Of a stretch of 64,000 nt of DNA, positions 21,948 to 34,185 are shown piece by piece. The notes beneath the pieces were generated by a model. The model saw only the letters and a list, made by a program, of their open reading frames with translations. It made no database searches and was not told the origin of the DNA. The translations under genes and the position numbers were made by a program. The stretch is from Clarkia xantiana subsp. parviflora (lineage: Eukaryota; Streptophyta; Magnoliopsida; Myrtales; Onagraceae). The stretch lies in the NCBI GenBank assembly GCA_036873135.1, contig JAPTYO010000004.1, forward strand, positions 34,319,105 to 34,383,104. The letters run 5' to 3'. The first letter of the stretch is position 1; each line of letters begins with the position of its first letter.

Positions 21948-22296
21948 GTTGGGACCCGGACTAGACGAAGTGTCGGATCCTGGTATTGATGCGGGAAGAT
22001 GCCTCGGGTTGCTCGCTCGTCGGGTTTTCGCACGTGTCAGGGCTCGTGCGTCACCGTATACCTGCACGAGGGGCAATATCGCACACCACGCAGGGGGGGT
22101 TGAGTGCGATGAACCCTCTACGAAGCTTAAGTCAGGTATTTAGAGAGAGAAAGTAAGAGAGAGGTCAGAGTTTCCGCTGTCAACTTTTTCGCAAAATGGG
22201 AGAGTGGAGTCCCTTAAATAGGAGTTTTCCAACTCGAACCCAATTTTGAACGGTCCAACGCCGGTTTGATGTAAAGTATGAACCGGGCGTAGACGG
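21948..22296 (-). repeat. C-type LTR fragment (3' part only)
   Basis: The sequence from GTTGGGACCCGGACTAGACG to about 22296 matches the LTR at 49502-50125, with the same orientation and a CTATTTAAGGGACTCC block on the minus strand. The first ~270 bp of the LTR and any purine tract are missing. On its right side it is fused directly to Copia RNase H coding sequence. Confidence 0.75.
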
Positions 22297-23433
22297 GAGT
22301 AAATCCGCAATGGCTGCTTAACTGTCAGAGAAGACCTTCACAGGTTTATTCTCATCATCACCACCAAGCAGTGCAGTTAGAAGCCTTTTGAGCCAGACCG
22401 CTTCTTGTGCATTCTTAGAGAGAGCTACGAATTTCGATTCTATCGTGGACAGCGCGACAAAGGTTTGCTTCTTGCTCGTCCATGAAATGGCGGCATTAGC
22501 AAGGAGGAACACTCCCTCTGTAGTGGACTTACGATCATCTGAATCGCCACCACGGTCGGTGTCACTGTAACCGATCAATTCTAACTTTTTACCCTCATAG
22601 CACAAATCGTAGTCGGCAGTACCTTTCAGATAACGAATTATTCGTTTTACAGCCTTTAAATGTTGATAGCCAGGATCTGATTGAACACGTGCTACTAGGC
22701 CCACGGTGTAACAGATATCCAGACGGGTGCATTGCATGGCGTACATCATACTACCGACCATGCTTAAATACTCTACACCCTTCATCTGTTCACGCTCTGC
22801 CAGGTTCTTGGGGCCGTCAGGTTTTGACAGTGCGCACCCAAATACCACCGGCGTTTCCACGGGTTTGGTATCCTGTAATCTGAATCTTTTCAACAATTTG
22901 TTGATATAAGCTTCTTGAGATAGACACAATTTCCGGGTAGCCCGATCTCTAGCAATTTTAATGCCTAAGATGTACGTGGCCTCTCCCGTGTCCTTCATCT
23001 CAAATACAGATGCCAACCAGGACTTTGACTTGTTCATAAAACTCATGTCGTTTGCGGCAATGAGTATTTCGTCCACGTATAAAGTTAAGATGACATACTT
23101 AGACCCCAAGGTCTTATAATACACGCACGGATCCTCGTGAATATTCACAAATCCGTTTCCTACGATTTCCTCGTGGAATCTGCGGTACCATTGCCGAGAC
23201 GACTGTTTAAGACCGTAAATGGACCTTTTGAGTTTACAAACTTTACGTTCGTTGCTAGGAGTAATGAAACCCTCTGGTTGCTCCATGTAGATCTCTTCCT
23301 CCAGATTTCTGTGGAGGAATGCGGTCTTAACATCCATTTGGTGCAGCTCGAGATCGAGACATTCAACCAAGGCCAGAATGGCCCGTACTGTGGTGTAATT
23401 CACATTGGGTGAGTATGTTTCGTCAAAGTCCAC
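22297..23433 (-). pseudogene. pol: Copia E reverse transcriptase and RNase H, 3'-truncated
   Basis: The minus strand carries a nearly clean 371-codon frame. The RT region includes DETYSPNVNYTTVRAILALV, MDVKTAFLHRNLEEEIYMEQ and YGLKQSSRQWYRRF. The catalytic box reads LYVDEILIA, so the second Asp of YVDD is Glu (codon 23068-23070), which would be expected to kill RT. RNase H follows (LIGYSDTDRGGDSDDRKSTT). The frame ends at 22318 where a Gln codon in FSDS(Q)AAIA has become TAA. About 20 bp later the sequence passes into a C-type LTR, so the rest of RNase H is lost. Confidence 0.85.
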
Positions 23434-25179
23434 TCCGTGAAGTTGGGTATATACTTTCGCAACAAGTCGGGTTTGTATCGCTCGACCTTTACATCAGCAG
23501 TGAGTTTCAATTTGAGAACCCACTTTGCTCCTATGGCTCTGCGGTTAGCAGGTAAATCAACCAAAGACTATACCGAATTGGCTTTCATTGATGAGATCTC
23601 TTCTTCCATTGCATTCCTCCATTCCTTTGCTTGAGGTCCTTCCAACGCTTGTTGAACCGTTACTGGTTCATCAACAGATGTTAGAGTGAAGATTTCTCCT
23701 TCTCTCGATGGGATACTTCTTAGGAGAAGTTCGATGCCTTTGACTACGTCTAGGCTCGTCCCCCCCATCTTGATTTTGAACGCTACTCCCAATCGGGACA
23801 GTGCTTCTAATTGGAGCATCACTCCCACTGGGAACAAGAGCAGTGTTAGAACCTTGACCTACAACCTTCCTCGGACGGCCTCTTGGTCTCGGGATCCTAT
23901 CCCCGAGATGAATTCCTTGATCACTAGGACTTGAAACTAAGTTGGTCGGAGTACTCCCACTGGGAACAATGGGTAGTGTTGATGGTTGTGGTGTCGGTCC
24001 GACTACATGATTATCAGGTTCAACTTGATTCGTCTCTGCGGCAACAGTGACTTGTGTGGTAGGGTTTGATCCTCCCACTGGATTTATAATGAAAATGTTT
24101 CCATTATCATTAACCATGTCATTCACCTACGTTTCCGGTTCAAATCTCCCACTCGAAGTAAGTGGGACCTGATCATCAATGCTATCCTGCTCTAGTTCAG
24201 TCAATATCTCATCTGTTTTGATTTCGCCAAGCGTTGGGAATTCGACCACGCCACCATTTTCTTGAGCTGACACAAATACGTAACCTTTAGAGTTCTGAGT
24301 ACCTAATAAAGATACTCTTTAGTCCTCTGGGTCCTAACTTGCCAAAACGGCTGTCAGTCGTATGTGTATAGGCAGCGCAACCCCAAGGTCGCAACCTGGT
24401 GAGATCTAATTCTCTTCCATACCACAGCTCATGGCGTTGTGTCTACCGCTTTGGTTGGGACAATGTTTATTACATGAGTGGCAGTCAACAACGCATCACT
24501 CCAATAGGAGATAGGTAACTGAGCCTGCGACATCATGGTTCTAACCATGTCAAGGAGTGTTCGATTACGACGTTCAACCACACCATTCTGCTGTGGTGTG
24601 TTGGGGATTGTCGTTTGACAGGCTATCCCTCTATCCTTGCACAACTTTTCAAACTCATTAGAGAGATATTCTCCACCTCTATCAGTGCGTAATGTTTTCA
24701 CATTTCGCTCCTGTTGATTCTATACGAGGTTTAGAAAGTTTCTAAAGCAATCTATTGTCTCAGATTTACGAGTAATCAAATGAGTAAACCCATAACGGGT
24801 ATAGTCATCAATGAAAGTTACAAAGTATCGTTTCCAATTCCTAGCGGTTACAATCATTGGTCCACAGACGTCGGAGTGAATCAACTGCAATGGATACTCG
24901 GCTCGTTGAGCTTCTCCAAATGGTTTGCGGGTGGACTTTCCAGCCAGACAATCATGGCAAGTGTGTTTAATCACATTGTTGGTACCAGGAAAAATCTCTC
25001 TTCGAGCCAATGAATGGACCTTATCGTAGCTTATATGACTCAACCTCGCATGCCATCCGGTTGCGTCAGTCTCTGCTTCCCTGGAGCATAATGCGTACAT
25101 TCTATTCAAATTGACACTTCCATTCAAATCCATGATAAAGAAACCATAAGAGGAATAGGCATGCCCAAAGAAGACATCG
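23434..25179 (-). pseudogene. pol: Copia E integrase, linker and start of RT, broken
   Basis: 25179-24720 has the integrase zinc-binding region (GWHARLSHIS ... HTCHDCLAGK) and the first catalytic Asp (LIHSDVCGP). 24701-24429 continues after a break with LRTDRGGEYLSNEFEKLC and NGVVERRNRT, the remaining catalytic acidic residues. 24126-23568 is the Pro/Ser-rich linker ending in RRSQRHRTSPKKYP, then the start of RT. Stops and frameshifts separate these blocks. Element D interrupts the gene at 25184. Confidence 0.82.
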
Positions 25180-25184
25180 CCTTT

Positions 25185-26715
25185 TGTAAACACCTAATTT
25201 TGGTCCGCGCGTAGCACGTTCAAAATGTCATATGTGACGTGTAAAAAAAAAAGGAAGTATTTAAATATGGAAGGTCGCGAAGTTTCTAAAGATAGGACTG
25301 GCTTAAAATATGATAGTGTATATGGATTATTTATTGTAAAATATTTAGAAAATATATTATGTGTATTTATGGTGAAATACATATATATGTATATTTTCGG
25401 AATATTAAATGCATATATTTTTTAGATTTTTGCTTTCCTAATTTTTAGGGTCTAGTTTAGCTATAAATAGGGTCCTTTGTTACATGTAAAATACACACCA
25501 CACCAATAATATAACATCAGATCTCGGTTTCCGTGCAAAATTTGTCATTTTATGTAAAAGTTTTTTATTTTATTTTTTCGCTCGCTTCTGCGTCTTCTCC
25601 GGTGACTACCAGCTGCCGGCGACCTCCGACAGCCACCCAGTGCCGTCACTCTCCCGCCAGAGCTTCGCCCCGACGCCACCGACCCTCGTCCTCGCCAGTC
25701 CTCGTCCTCGCCGGTCCTCGTCCTCGCCGGCCCTCGTCCTCGCCGGTCCTCGTCCTCGCCGGCCCTCGTCCTCGCCGCCGTCTCTCTCTCTCTCTCTCTC
25801 TACTCTCCCTCTCTTGCTCGCCGGGCGCGCCACCCTTCGCCAGAATCGCCATAAGCCTTGCCCGCTGTGCCAACCATGAGCTCGCCGGATCACTGTCCTT
25901 CGCCCTCCATCCCGTGACCCAACCTCTGGCGGATAAATTAGACCTCGCTGCATCTCCGGCCGATATGGACTTGGCCATCCCTAACCACCGGAGCCAACAC
26001 GTTCGTCTGATCCCGTCCCGGAGCCGCCACCAGAAGTCCATGGCCAGTCCAATCATCGTGTCCATCCCGTGGCTGCTGGCCGCCCCAGCTCAGGTGTCCG
26101 CCTTCCACCTCCCTGTGCCTGTGAGTATCCCCATTCCTTTATTTATTTATTTATTTATTTATTTATTTTATCTTATTATTATTATTACTTTGTTGTATTA
26201 TTTTTATTATTATTAGCATTATACTAGATAGTTTAAATGTAATTTGTATGTTTAAGTTGCTCAAATTGTATGTATGTTAAATATATATTAAGTTGTGTAC
26301 GTATGTATTTAAGCATGTTAGATAATTTTGGGGCTTTAGCTTTCGTCTTAATTAGGGCTTATAGATTATGATTAATTAGGTTAATGATTGATAGTATTTT
26401 TTCACATATCATAAATGTAATTAAATTCTGACGTCGTTAGATTAATCTGATATAGTATGAATTAAAAAATAAAGTTGGCAATTAAGTGAATTGAGTACCG
26501 AAAGGGCGCGGTTAAAAAAATATATTTTTTAATTCGTAATAGAACCCCCGAACTCGACTTTCTGATCGTAGACCGATTTTATACCTAGGTGTTTAATTCG
26601 TTATTCGCTTAGGTAATTTAGGATTCTAGTTAGCCTAATATTAACTAGTGGCGACTCTTTCAAAATCCACGTTTTCAAAACGTATATCGCTATAGGTCAG
26701 ATTTTAGGTCCGACA
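25185..26715 (+). repeat. Element D 5' LTR
   Basis: The LTR is 1531 bp with a TATA box (TATAAATA) at 25462-25469. Downstream of the TATA box is a GC-rich 0.5-kb block (25590-26120) that opens a 227-codon frame on the plus strand, repeated in the 3' LTR. It includes an imperfect CTCGTCCTCGCCGGYCCT tandem and a short (TC)n run. Confidence 0.88.
25462..25469 (+). promoter_or_regulatory. TATA box of element D 5' LTR
   Basis: TATAAATA in the context AGCTATAAATAGGGTCC. The 3' LTR has the same box at 32039-32046. Confidence 0.7.
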
Positions 26716-29700
26716 ATTTGGCGACTCTGCTGGGGAACTTAGAGTGTTCGGGCTCATTATATTCGCTTATTGCCATGCTTTTTGAGTTTTTGTATTTTAT
26801 TATCTTCACCATTCTAACTTTGTTTTTTTGTGACAGGTACATATTTTAAAGTTATTAACTAACGTTTTTTTTTGTGGCATTGTTTGAATTCGCACACACC
26901 ACTTTAGTGTAATATCAAAAATACCTAAAACCCAAGACAATTAGGAACCCCGGAGGTTTAGTACGGTACGACCGGAGCGGCAGTGCCGCCGGTACGACTC
27001 GGAAAAACTCCACTCACTTGTGAAGGTCTTGTGATCCCTTTTTAGGGGGAGGAAACCACCTTGTCGGGAACCTATCAGTGGAACCTACCATGTAGAGCAA
27101 AACCACACATTTTTTTTTACCCCCTAACATGATCTGTTTTTTGTTGTAACTGTTATCATTACTGTTTGTATAACTTTTATTTCTCATGCATTCATCTCAT
27201 TGCATTTAAAAAAAAAAACAAAAAAACAAAAAAAAACTTTTTCTTTTTTTTTTTTCCCAGCTAATTGTTAGTCATTTAGTTGTGTACATTTTCTTTTCAA
27301 ACTTGCATTTCACATGCATTGTTTTTTCTTTTAAAACCTCTTACCTGAATTTTTTATTTTAAACCTGTGTTTCATACGCATTGTTTTTTAAAAAAACTCT
27401 TTAGGTGAGCTTCTAGGAGAAATTGTAATTCCTCTTTAGCTAATAGAGCTTCTAGTTTCGAACGTGCATTTCATATGCATCATTTTAAAAAGCCTTTTTA
27501 CCTGAATTGTTTTATTTTTAATAATGCATCCAATATGCATTAATTTTTTAAAAAAACTTTTTAGATGAATCGTAAGCTCTCTTAGTTTTAGGGCTCTTTG
27601 TTTAATAAAACCTTTAACCTGATTTTTTTTTTCCAAAAGATATGCATCTCATATGCATTATTTTTGAAAAAACCTTTCAGGTAAATTATAATTTTTCTTA
27701 GTTGTTGAACTATCATTTTTAAGTTTGCATCTTGTATTTATTTTTGTGCATCTCATATGCATCATTTTCAAAAAAAAAAAAAAAAAAAAATCACCTGATT
27801 TTTATTATTATTATTATTTTTTTTAATTTTGAGCAATCAAGATGCACTGAATTTTTCCTCGTTAAAAAAACAAAAATACAAAAACAAAAAAAAAACTTTT
27901 CAGATAACTTCTAAATTTTCTTAACTGTAGAAATTTCATTTCATGCATCTCATGTACATCTCATAGGCATTTTTTTTAAGGAAAAACGATTCTTTTTTTG
28001 ATAGATTGTAAATCTTCTCTTAGTTGTTGAGCACTGCATTTGCATTTGTTTTTATAAAAAAATTTACCTGGATTTTTCATTTTGTACATACATTCCATAT
28101 GTGTTATTCAGGTAAACCGGTTGTAAGTTGTAAGTTTCTTATCAGTAAAACTTTAACTTTCGAGCATGCATGATCATTTAAAAAATCAAAGTGTCATTCG
28201 TGTTCATCCAAGGTGTATTGCACTTTATCGGCTAGATCGTCTCAACCTTCGCGTGAGTTAGCGTTTTAAAAAAGAGATTTGATTCTAATTTTTGAAAATA
28301 GTTTAATTGTGCAGTTGAGTGCGACTATTCAAGTTTAAACAAAGGATGAGAAAATCTTTTTGAAAAAAGCTCTGTTTTGAGCATCTGTCATGCGTTCGAG
28401 CTAGATAGTGCACTCAGCAAACTCAGTAAACTCCAAGCTAGTGCAAAACACCTTAGATCATAAATTTTGATTCTTTATGAAATTTAATCAAAATTATGAA
28501 ATGAATGACGTTAGAAATTTTTCAAAAAATCATGCATGACTTATTTTATTCTTTATACTAACTTTCATGTTTGGTATTTTCAGATACCCTTGGATAGGTA
28601 TCTGGTACATACGGGTGGTGTCGGCCAAATGGGGCAACATTAAATGAACGTGCAACCATCCAGTTGCACGAAAAACAAATTGTGCACTCGGGATATCCAA
28701 CGCTCAAATCAGACGACCACTTCGACGAGGTCGCAGCCACGTGAAACGAGACTGCTTCAAAGAACTTCCATGCCAAAATTTCACCTACCATGTGTGGAAT
28801 TCATACGTATCCCCGAACCAAGCCGTACATCTGTTTTACGGCGAGGTCTAAACCAGTCGGCGGTAACCAAGGGGCATTTCCCATTGAGATAGGACATGTC
28901 CGAATATGGAAAATATCAAGAGATCATCAAGGGTCCCCAGAAGATTCAGTGTGCCGATCAATGATCATTTGAGATGTCAAGGAAATGAAGCATTATTGTT
29001 GGTGCCTTCCATCAAAGGTCCAGGGGCTTGTACTTTTCGGCCGGTATTCATATAGAAGTTGTGTTTTCTAGATGGAGCAGGAAAATCAGGACATGCAGAA
29101 GAGCTAGTCGCATAGCGAGCACATTGCCCACTATAAAAAAATCCAACACCCAGGTAAGAAAAGATGTGATCAATTTTATCCCTGAAATTTGAGCATGTCC
29201 CTACTCTTTTTGCAGGCCTGATCAATTTGACAATCATTTCAATCGAGTCCCCTGAAGAGCACATCTCGCACGCGGTCTTTTGCTTGCCAACCATTCTGAT
29301 ATCGACCGCCGAGTTTGTCCCAGATACTTCGGATAAGTTCCAAACCTTTGAAGCTTTACCTACCATCTGTGGCCTTCCTCAACCAGATTACTCATCCAGT
29401 ATGTGACAAGCCTAACCCGATGGGTGCTAACCATGGGGCATCCTCCGTTAATATTCAAGCATATTCAAAAACGGGAAATTATCAAGAAATGAAGAGATTA
29501 TTCAAATGGATCGAGAATCCCATGAAGGTTGAATGTGCCGATAAACAAGCATATGAAAAGTCGAGAGAAGAAATCATCATTGTCGATGTCTTCCATCGGA
29601 GGGTACTCAACCCAAGACGTCGACACAATCAACTTGTTCTGACTCGAGTCATCATCAAGAAAAATGTCATTTGTATTCAGAAGTTTTAATCTGCCGCTAG

Positions 29701-31759
29701 GGGCACGTACATAATTGTTGTTGATTATTTTCGTTAAATTTTCTTTTTTAAAAAAAAATCATTTTCTTTAGGGCCACAACCACCCTTTAATTGGCTACTG
29801 AGAAAAATAAAGAGAGAGCTCGTGCGAATTTTGTGAGAGTAGTGAAGAAATAAAAGGGTCACAATTGTCCCTAAATCAATTATAAATAAAAAGGGTCTCA
29901 CTCGTCCCTAAAACGACTACAAAGAAAAGGGCCACAGCCACCCTTCAAATGGCTACAGATAAAGAGTGATCCCGCTACATTAAAAACGGGAAATAAGTGA
30001 AAGGGCCACATCCACCCTCCAAATGGCTACAGATAAAAGAGTGACCCCGCAAACCCCGTGAGGGCAGGAGAATAAAAAGGGGTCACAACCACCCTTAAAA
30101 AAATGGCTACACAAAAAGAGTGATCCCGCGAACCCGGTGAGGGCGGGAAAATAAAAGAAAGGGTCACAGTCGTCCCTCTAAACGGCTATAATCAAAAGAG
30201 CGCTCCCGGAACATCGATGGCGGGTATTAAGTTAAAGGGCCACAACCACCCTCGAAATGGTTACATACATAGAGTGTTTCCCGGATCAGAGACGAGGAAT
30301 GTCTATAATCAAAAGAGCTCCCGCAACATAGAAGACGGTGAGAAAAGGGTCGCAGCCACCCTCCAAACGGCTACAAATACTCCCGCATCGAGGCGAGAAT
30401 AAATAACGGGCCACAGTCAACCCGAAATTGGCTACTAAAAAAAGAGCTTCCGCAACAGCAAATGAGGAAAACAAAGATAGGTCCATACCCACCCTTTAAA
30501 CGACTACCAAATAAAGAGTGCTTCCGCTAGGTTGAAAACCCGAAAGGGCGACCTAGGCAAAATCAAGAAATGAGAGGCATGGTTGCAAGTTCAGGAATTG
30601 CAATCATGGCAAAAGGAGAGAAAATAAAAAAATCGAGGGGCACGGTCGGAAATCTCTCAATCGGCCGTGGCAAAAGGAGAGAAAAAAAGAAATTCTCAAC
30701 AAAAAAAAGAAGAAAAGAAAAATGAAAAATGAAAAAAGATCCCGCTAGGTTGTCGCACCATGCACAATTTAGGCAAAAATTAGGGACAAACACTCATGCG
30801 CAAGCGTACTTTCTACGACACAGTGTCTTCCAAACGGAAAGCGGGACGGTGAGAGTCTGCTCTCGCAAGTCACCATTGAAGGATGAGTAGGATTGTTACA
30901 GTCTGTTCCTACGAGTCAACTTCACGGCAAGCGGGACGGTTACAGTCTGCTCTCGCAAGTTTCCATTCAAGGATGAGTAGGACTGTTACAGTCTGTCCCT
31001 ACGAGTCAACTTCACGGCAAGCGGGATAGTTACAGTCTGCTCTCGCAAGTCATCGCTCAAAGGATGAGTAGGACTGTTACAGTCTGTTCCTACATGTTAC
31101 AACCGACAATCAGGATCTGAAGTTTCCAGCTTCCTGAGAGTCAACCCCGACGAACGAAGCCTTAGTATTCAGCATTCGCAAGTCACGCCACTAGAGGCAC
31201 TTTTCCAACGGACGCCATAGACGCTCTTCTCCGATACACGCCACTAGAGGATTTTCCTTATCGCTCGCCACTGGAGGCATCGTCGATTAAGGGTTTACTT
31301 TATTGCACGCCACTGGAGGCTTTTTCTTGTCGCTCGCCACTGGAGGCATCATTGATCAAGATTTTACTTTACTGCACGCCACTGGAGGCTTTACTTTTCC
31401 GCACGCCACTGAAGGCTTTACTTTCTGCACTGCCAACGGAGGCACCGCCAACAGGGGCACCGCCAACCGAGGCTTTACTTTTCCGCACTACCAATGGAAG
31501 CACTGCCAACAGGGGCACCGCCGACAATGGTTCTACTTTCTACATCGCCAACAGGGGCACGCTAATAGAGGCACCGCCAAAAGGGGCACCGCCGACAGAG
31601 GCTCTCTTTTTTTGCACTTTCCGAAATAAGCCAGGAGTTTCCTTGAAGATTCGAAGACTCGAAAGAAGATATACTTCCCAACCAAAATTAGTGTTTACTC
31701 GTCTTTGGACAAATCCCCTCGAACTTGTTCTACGGGTATTCACCCAAAGAGGGGCAAGC
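26716..31759 (+). repeat. Element D internal region: mosaic of tandem repeats
   Basis: After the PBS (26716-26737) come about 27110-28160, AT-rich units of roughly 90-110 bp each with GCATYTCATATGCAT; about 29760-30560, 60-70-bp units with GGGCCACAACCACCCT and ATGGCTACA; about 30830-31100, three units of roughly 90 bp with GTTACAGTCTGYTCYYRCRAGT; and about 31170-31610, short CGCCACTGGAGGC/CGCCAACAGGGGC units. Minus-strand frames at 28977-29366 and 28558-28791 resemble no family I know. Confidence 0.65.
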
Positions 31760-32313
31760 TGTAAACACCTAATTTTGGTCCGCGCGTAGCACGTTCAAAA
31801 TGTCATATGTGACGCGTAAAAAAAAAGGAAGTATTTAAATATGGAAGCTCGTGAAGTTTCTAAAGATAGGACTGGCTTAAGATAGGATAGTGTATATGCA
31901 TTATTTATTGTAAAATATTTAGAAAATATATTATGTGTATTTATGGTGAAATACATAAATATATATGCATATTTTCGGAATATTAAATGCATATATTTTT
32001 CAGATTTTGCTTTGCTAATTTTTAGGGTCTAGTTTAGCTATAAATAGGGTCCTTTGTTACATGTAAAATACACACCACATCAATAATATTACATCAGATC
32101 TCGGTTTCCGTGCAAAATTTGTCCTTTTCTGTAAAAGTTTTTTATTTTTTTTCGCTCGCTCCTGCGTCTTCTCCGGTGACTACCAGCTGCCGGCGACCTC
32201 CGACAGCCACCCAGTGCCGTCACTCTCCCGCCAGACCTTCGCCCCGACGCCACCGGACACCACCGGCCCTCGTCCTCGCCGTTCCTCGTCCTCGCCGGCC
32301 CTCATCCTCGCCG

Positions 32314-32407
<94 letters not shown>

Positions 32408-33305
32408 CGCCGGGCGCGCCACCCTTCACCAGAATTGCCATAGGCCTTGCCCGCTGTGCCAACCATGAGCTCGCCGGATCACTGTCGTTCGCCCTCCGTC
32501 CCGTGACCCAATCTCCGGCGGATAAATCAGACCTCGCTGCGTCTCCGGCCGATATGGACGTGGCCATCCCTAACCACCGGAGCCACCACGTTTGTCTGAT
32601 CCCGTCCCGGAGCCGCCACCAGAAGTCCATGGCCAATCCAATCGTCATGTCCATCCCGTGGCTGCTGGCCGCCCCAGCTCAGGTGTCCGCCTTCCACCTC
32701 CCTGTGCCTGTCAGTATCCCTGTTCCTTTTTTTTTTATTTATTTTATTTTATTTTATCTTATTATTATTATTATTACTTTGTTATATTATTTTTATTATT
32801 ATTAGCATTATACTAGATAGTTTAAATGTAATTTGTATGTTTAAGTTGCTCAAATTGTATATATGTTAAATATATATTAAGTTGTGTATGTATGTATTTA
32901 AGCATGTTAGATAATTTTGGGGCTTTAGCTTTCATCTTAATTAGGGCTTATAGATTATGACTAATTAGGTTAATGATTGATAATATTTTTTCACATATCA
33001 TAAATGTAATTAAATCCTGACGTCGTTAGATTAATCTTATATAGTATAAATTTAAAAATAATGTTGGCAATTAAGTGAATTGAGTGCAGAAAGGGCGTGG
33101 TTAAAAGAATATATTTTTTAATTCGTAATAGAACCCCCGAACTCGACTTTCTGATCGTAGACCGATTTTATACCTAGGTGTTTAATTCGTTATTCTCTTA
33201 GGTAATTTAGGATTCTATGTTAGCCTAATATTATCTAGTGGCGACTCTTTCAAAATCCACGTTTTCAAAACGTATATCGCTATAGGTCAGATTTTAGGTC
33301 CGACA
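31760..33305 (+). repeat. Element D 3' LTR with expanded (TC)n
   Basis: It pairs with 25185-26715. The short TC run of the 5' LTR (about 25785-25801) is expanded here to about 44 TC units at 32317-32404, while the nearby CTCGTCCTCGCC tandem is shortened. The matching long frame spans 32110-32805. Confidence 0.88.
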
Positions 33306-33432
33306 CCTTTATTGATACGAACAAAGTTCTTCTCAAATGATAAAATGTAATTATTATTCATAAAAGCGGAAACAGAAACAACATTTCGACGGATTCTAGG
33401 AGCAAAAAGGACATTCTCAAGTAGCATGGTCC
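33306..33432 (-). pseudogene. pol: Copia E fragment between D and G (GAG-pre-integrase N-terminal part)
   Basis: The minus strand encodes RTMLLENVLFAPRIRRNVVS and ILSFEKNFVRINKG, the segment that lies between Copia protease and the integrase zinc finger. It starts with TSD CCTTT of D and ends with TSD GGTCC of G. It is continuous with 25179 and 41994 once both elements are removed. Confidence 0.85.
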
Positions 33433-34149
33433 TGATGGGTTCTGCTATGTCCGTTAATCCCTTTAACGGTGAGGAAACGACAAATAGGCCCACTGGGCCC
33501 TAAAATGGAGGTCAAGAAGACCAAGGCGAAGGGTCCCGACAGAGGGAGTCCCGATGATGAAAGGTCCCGACAGAGTCGGACCAGATAGGCGAGCTGGAAG
33601 CTCCCGATGAGAAGCCTTTAAGTAGGCCCCGATGATGAATCCCTGAGAACGATTGGCCCTGTCACGATGACGAGGGGCCCCGAGCGGTGACATAACGAGA
33701 TAACTCTGGAGTCCCCGATTTTAGTCGGGACTTGCTATCAGAGGTTGAGGCCAAGATACGCGGGGTGTGGCCGAGATACGCGGAACGTGGTTGAGATACA
33801 CGGAGCGTGGCCGAGATACGCGGGGCGTGGCCGAGATAAGCGAGATCATGGCCTAGATAGGCGGGATCGCACCCGAGATACGTGGAATACGGGCTAACCA
33901 CCCCAACGGTTCACTATGTAACTGAGGTACCTCTCCGTCTATAAAAGGGCAGAGGTCACCTCAGGTCAATTACGTTGTGTTATACACCTTTGAGATTACT
34001 GCTTTCCAGTCCATACGAGATACTCATTTAAGCATCGGAGAGGGATTCTGGGTCACCGCCCGGTCTATCCCCTCTTTGCAGGACCACGTGGAGCGAAGGA
34101 GCTAGGATCGCCGTCAAAGACCGTACCGGAGTTCCACTGTGATCCAACA
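33433..34149 (+). repeat. Element G 5' LTR
   Basis: The LTR is 717 bp. U3 carries about six copies of GCCGAGATACGCGG(A/G)(A/G)CGTG at 33750-33890. The TATA box TATAAAAG is at 33940-33947. Confidence 0.9.
33940..33947 (+). promoter_or_regulatory. TATA box of element G 5' LTR
   Basis: TATAAAAG in the context CCGTCTATAAAAGGGCAG. The 3' LTR copy is at 41779-41786. Confidence 0.75.
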
Positions 34150-34168
34150 TTGGCGCCGTCTGTGGGAA
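34150..34168 (+). other. Primer-binding site of element G
   Basis: TTGGCGCCGTCTGTGGGAA directly follows the 5' LTR. It is the same site type as in B and F. Confidence 0.8.
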
Positions 34169-34185
34169 CGTAACAAAAAGCTGAT

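Larger units (their letters stand above)
25185..33305 (+). mobile_element. Element D: large non-coding LTR retrotransposon derivative
   Basis: LTRs at 25185-26715 and 31760-33305 start TGTAAACACC and end AGGTCCGACA. The TSD CCTTT is perfect (25180-25184 and 33306-33310), and its removal rejoins Copia E. A PBS-like TTTGGCGACTCTGCTGGGGA follows the 5' LTR, and a purine tract AAAGAGGGGCAAGC precedes the 3' LTR. The 5 kb inside holds repeat arrays but no Gag or Pol motif, so it fits the LARD (large retrotransposon derivative) class. Confidence 0.88.

Noticed and set aside
32180..32654. Minus frames with long Arg-Glu runs
   Set aside because: They are translation of the (TC)n microsatellite in the D 3' LTR.
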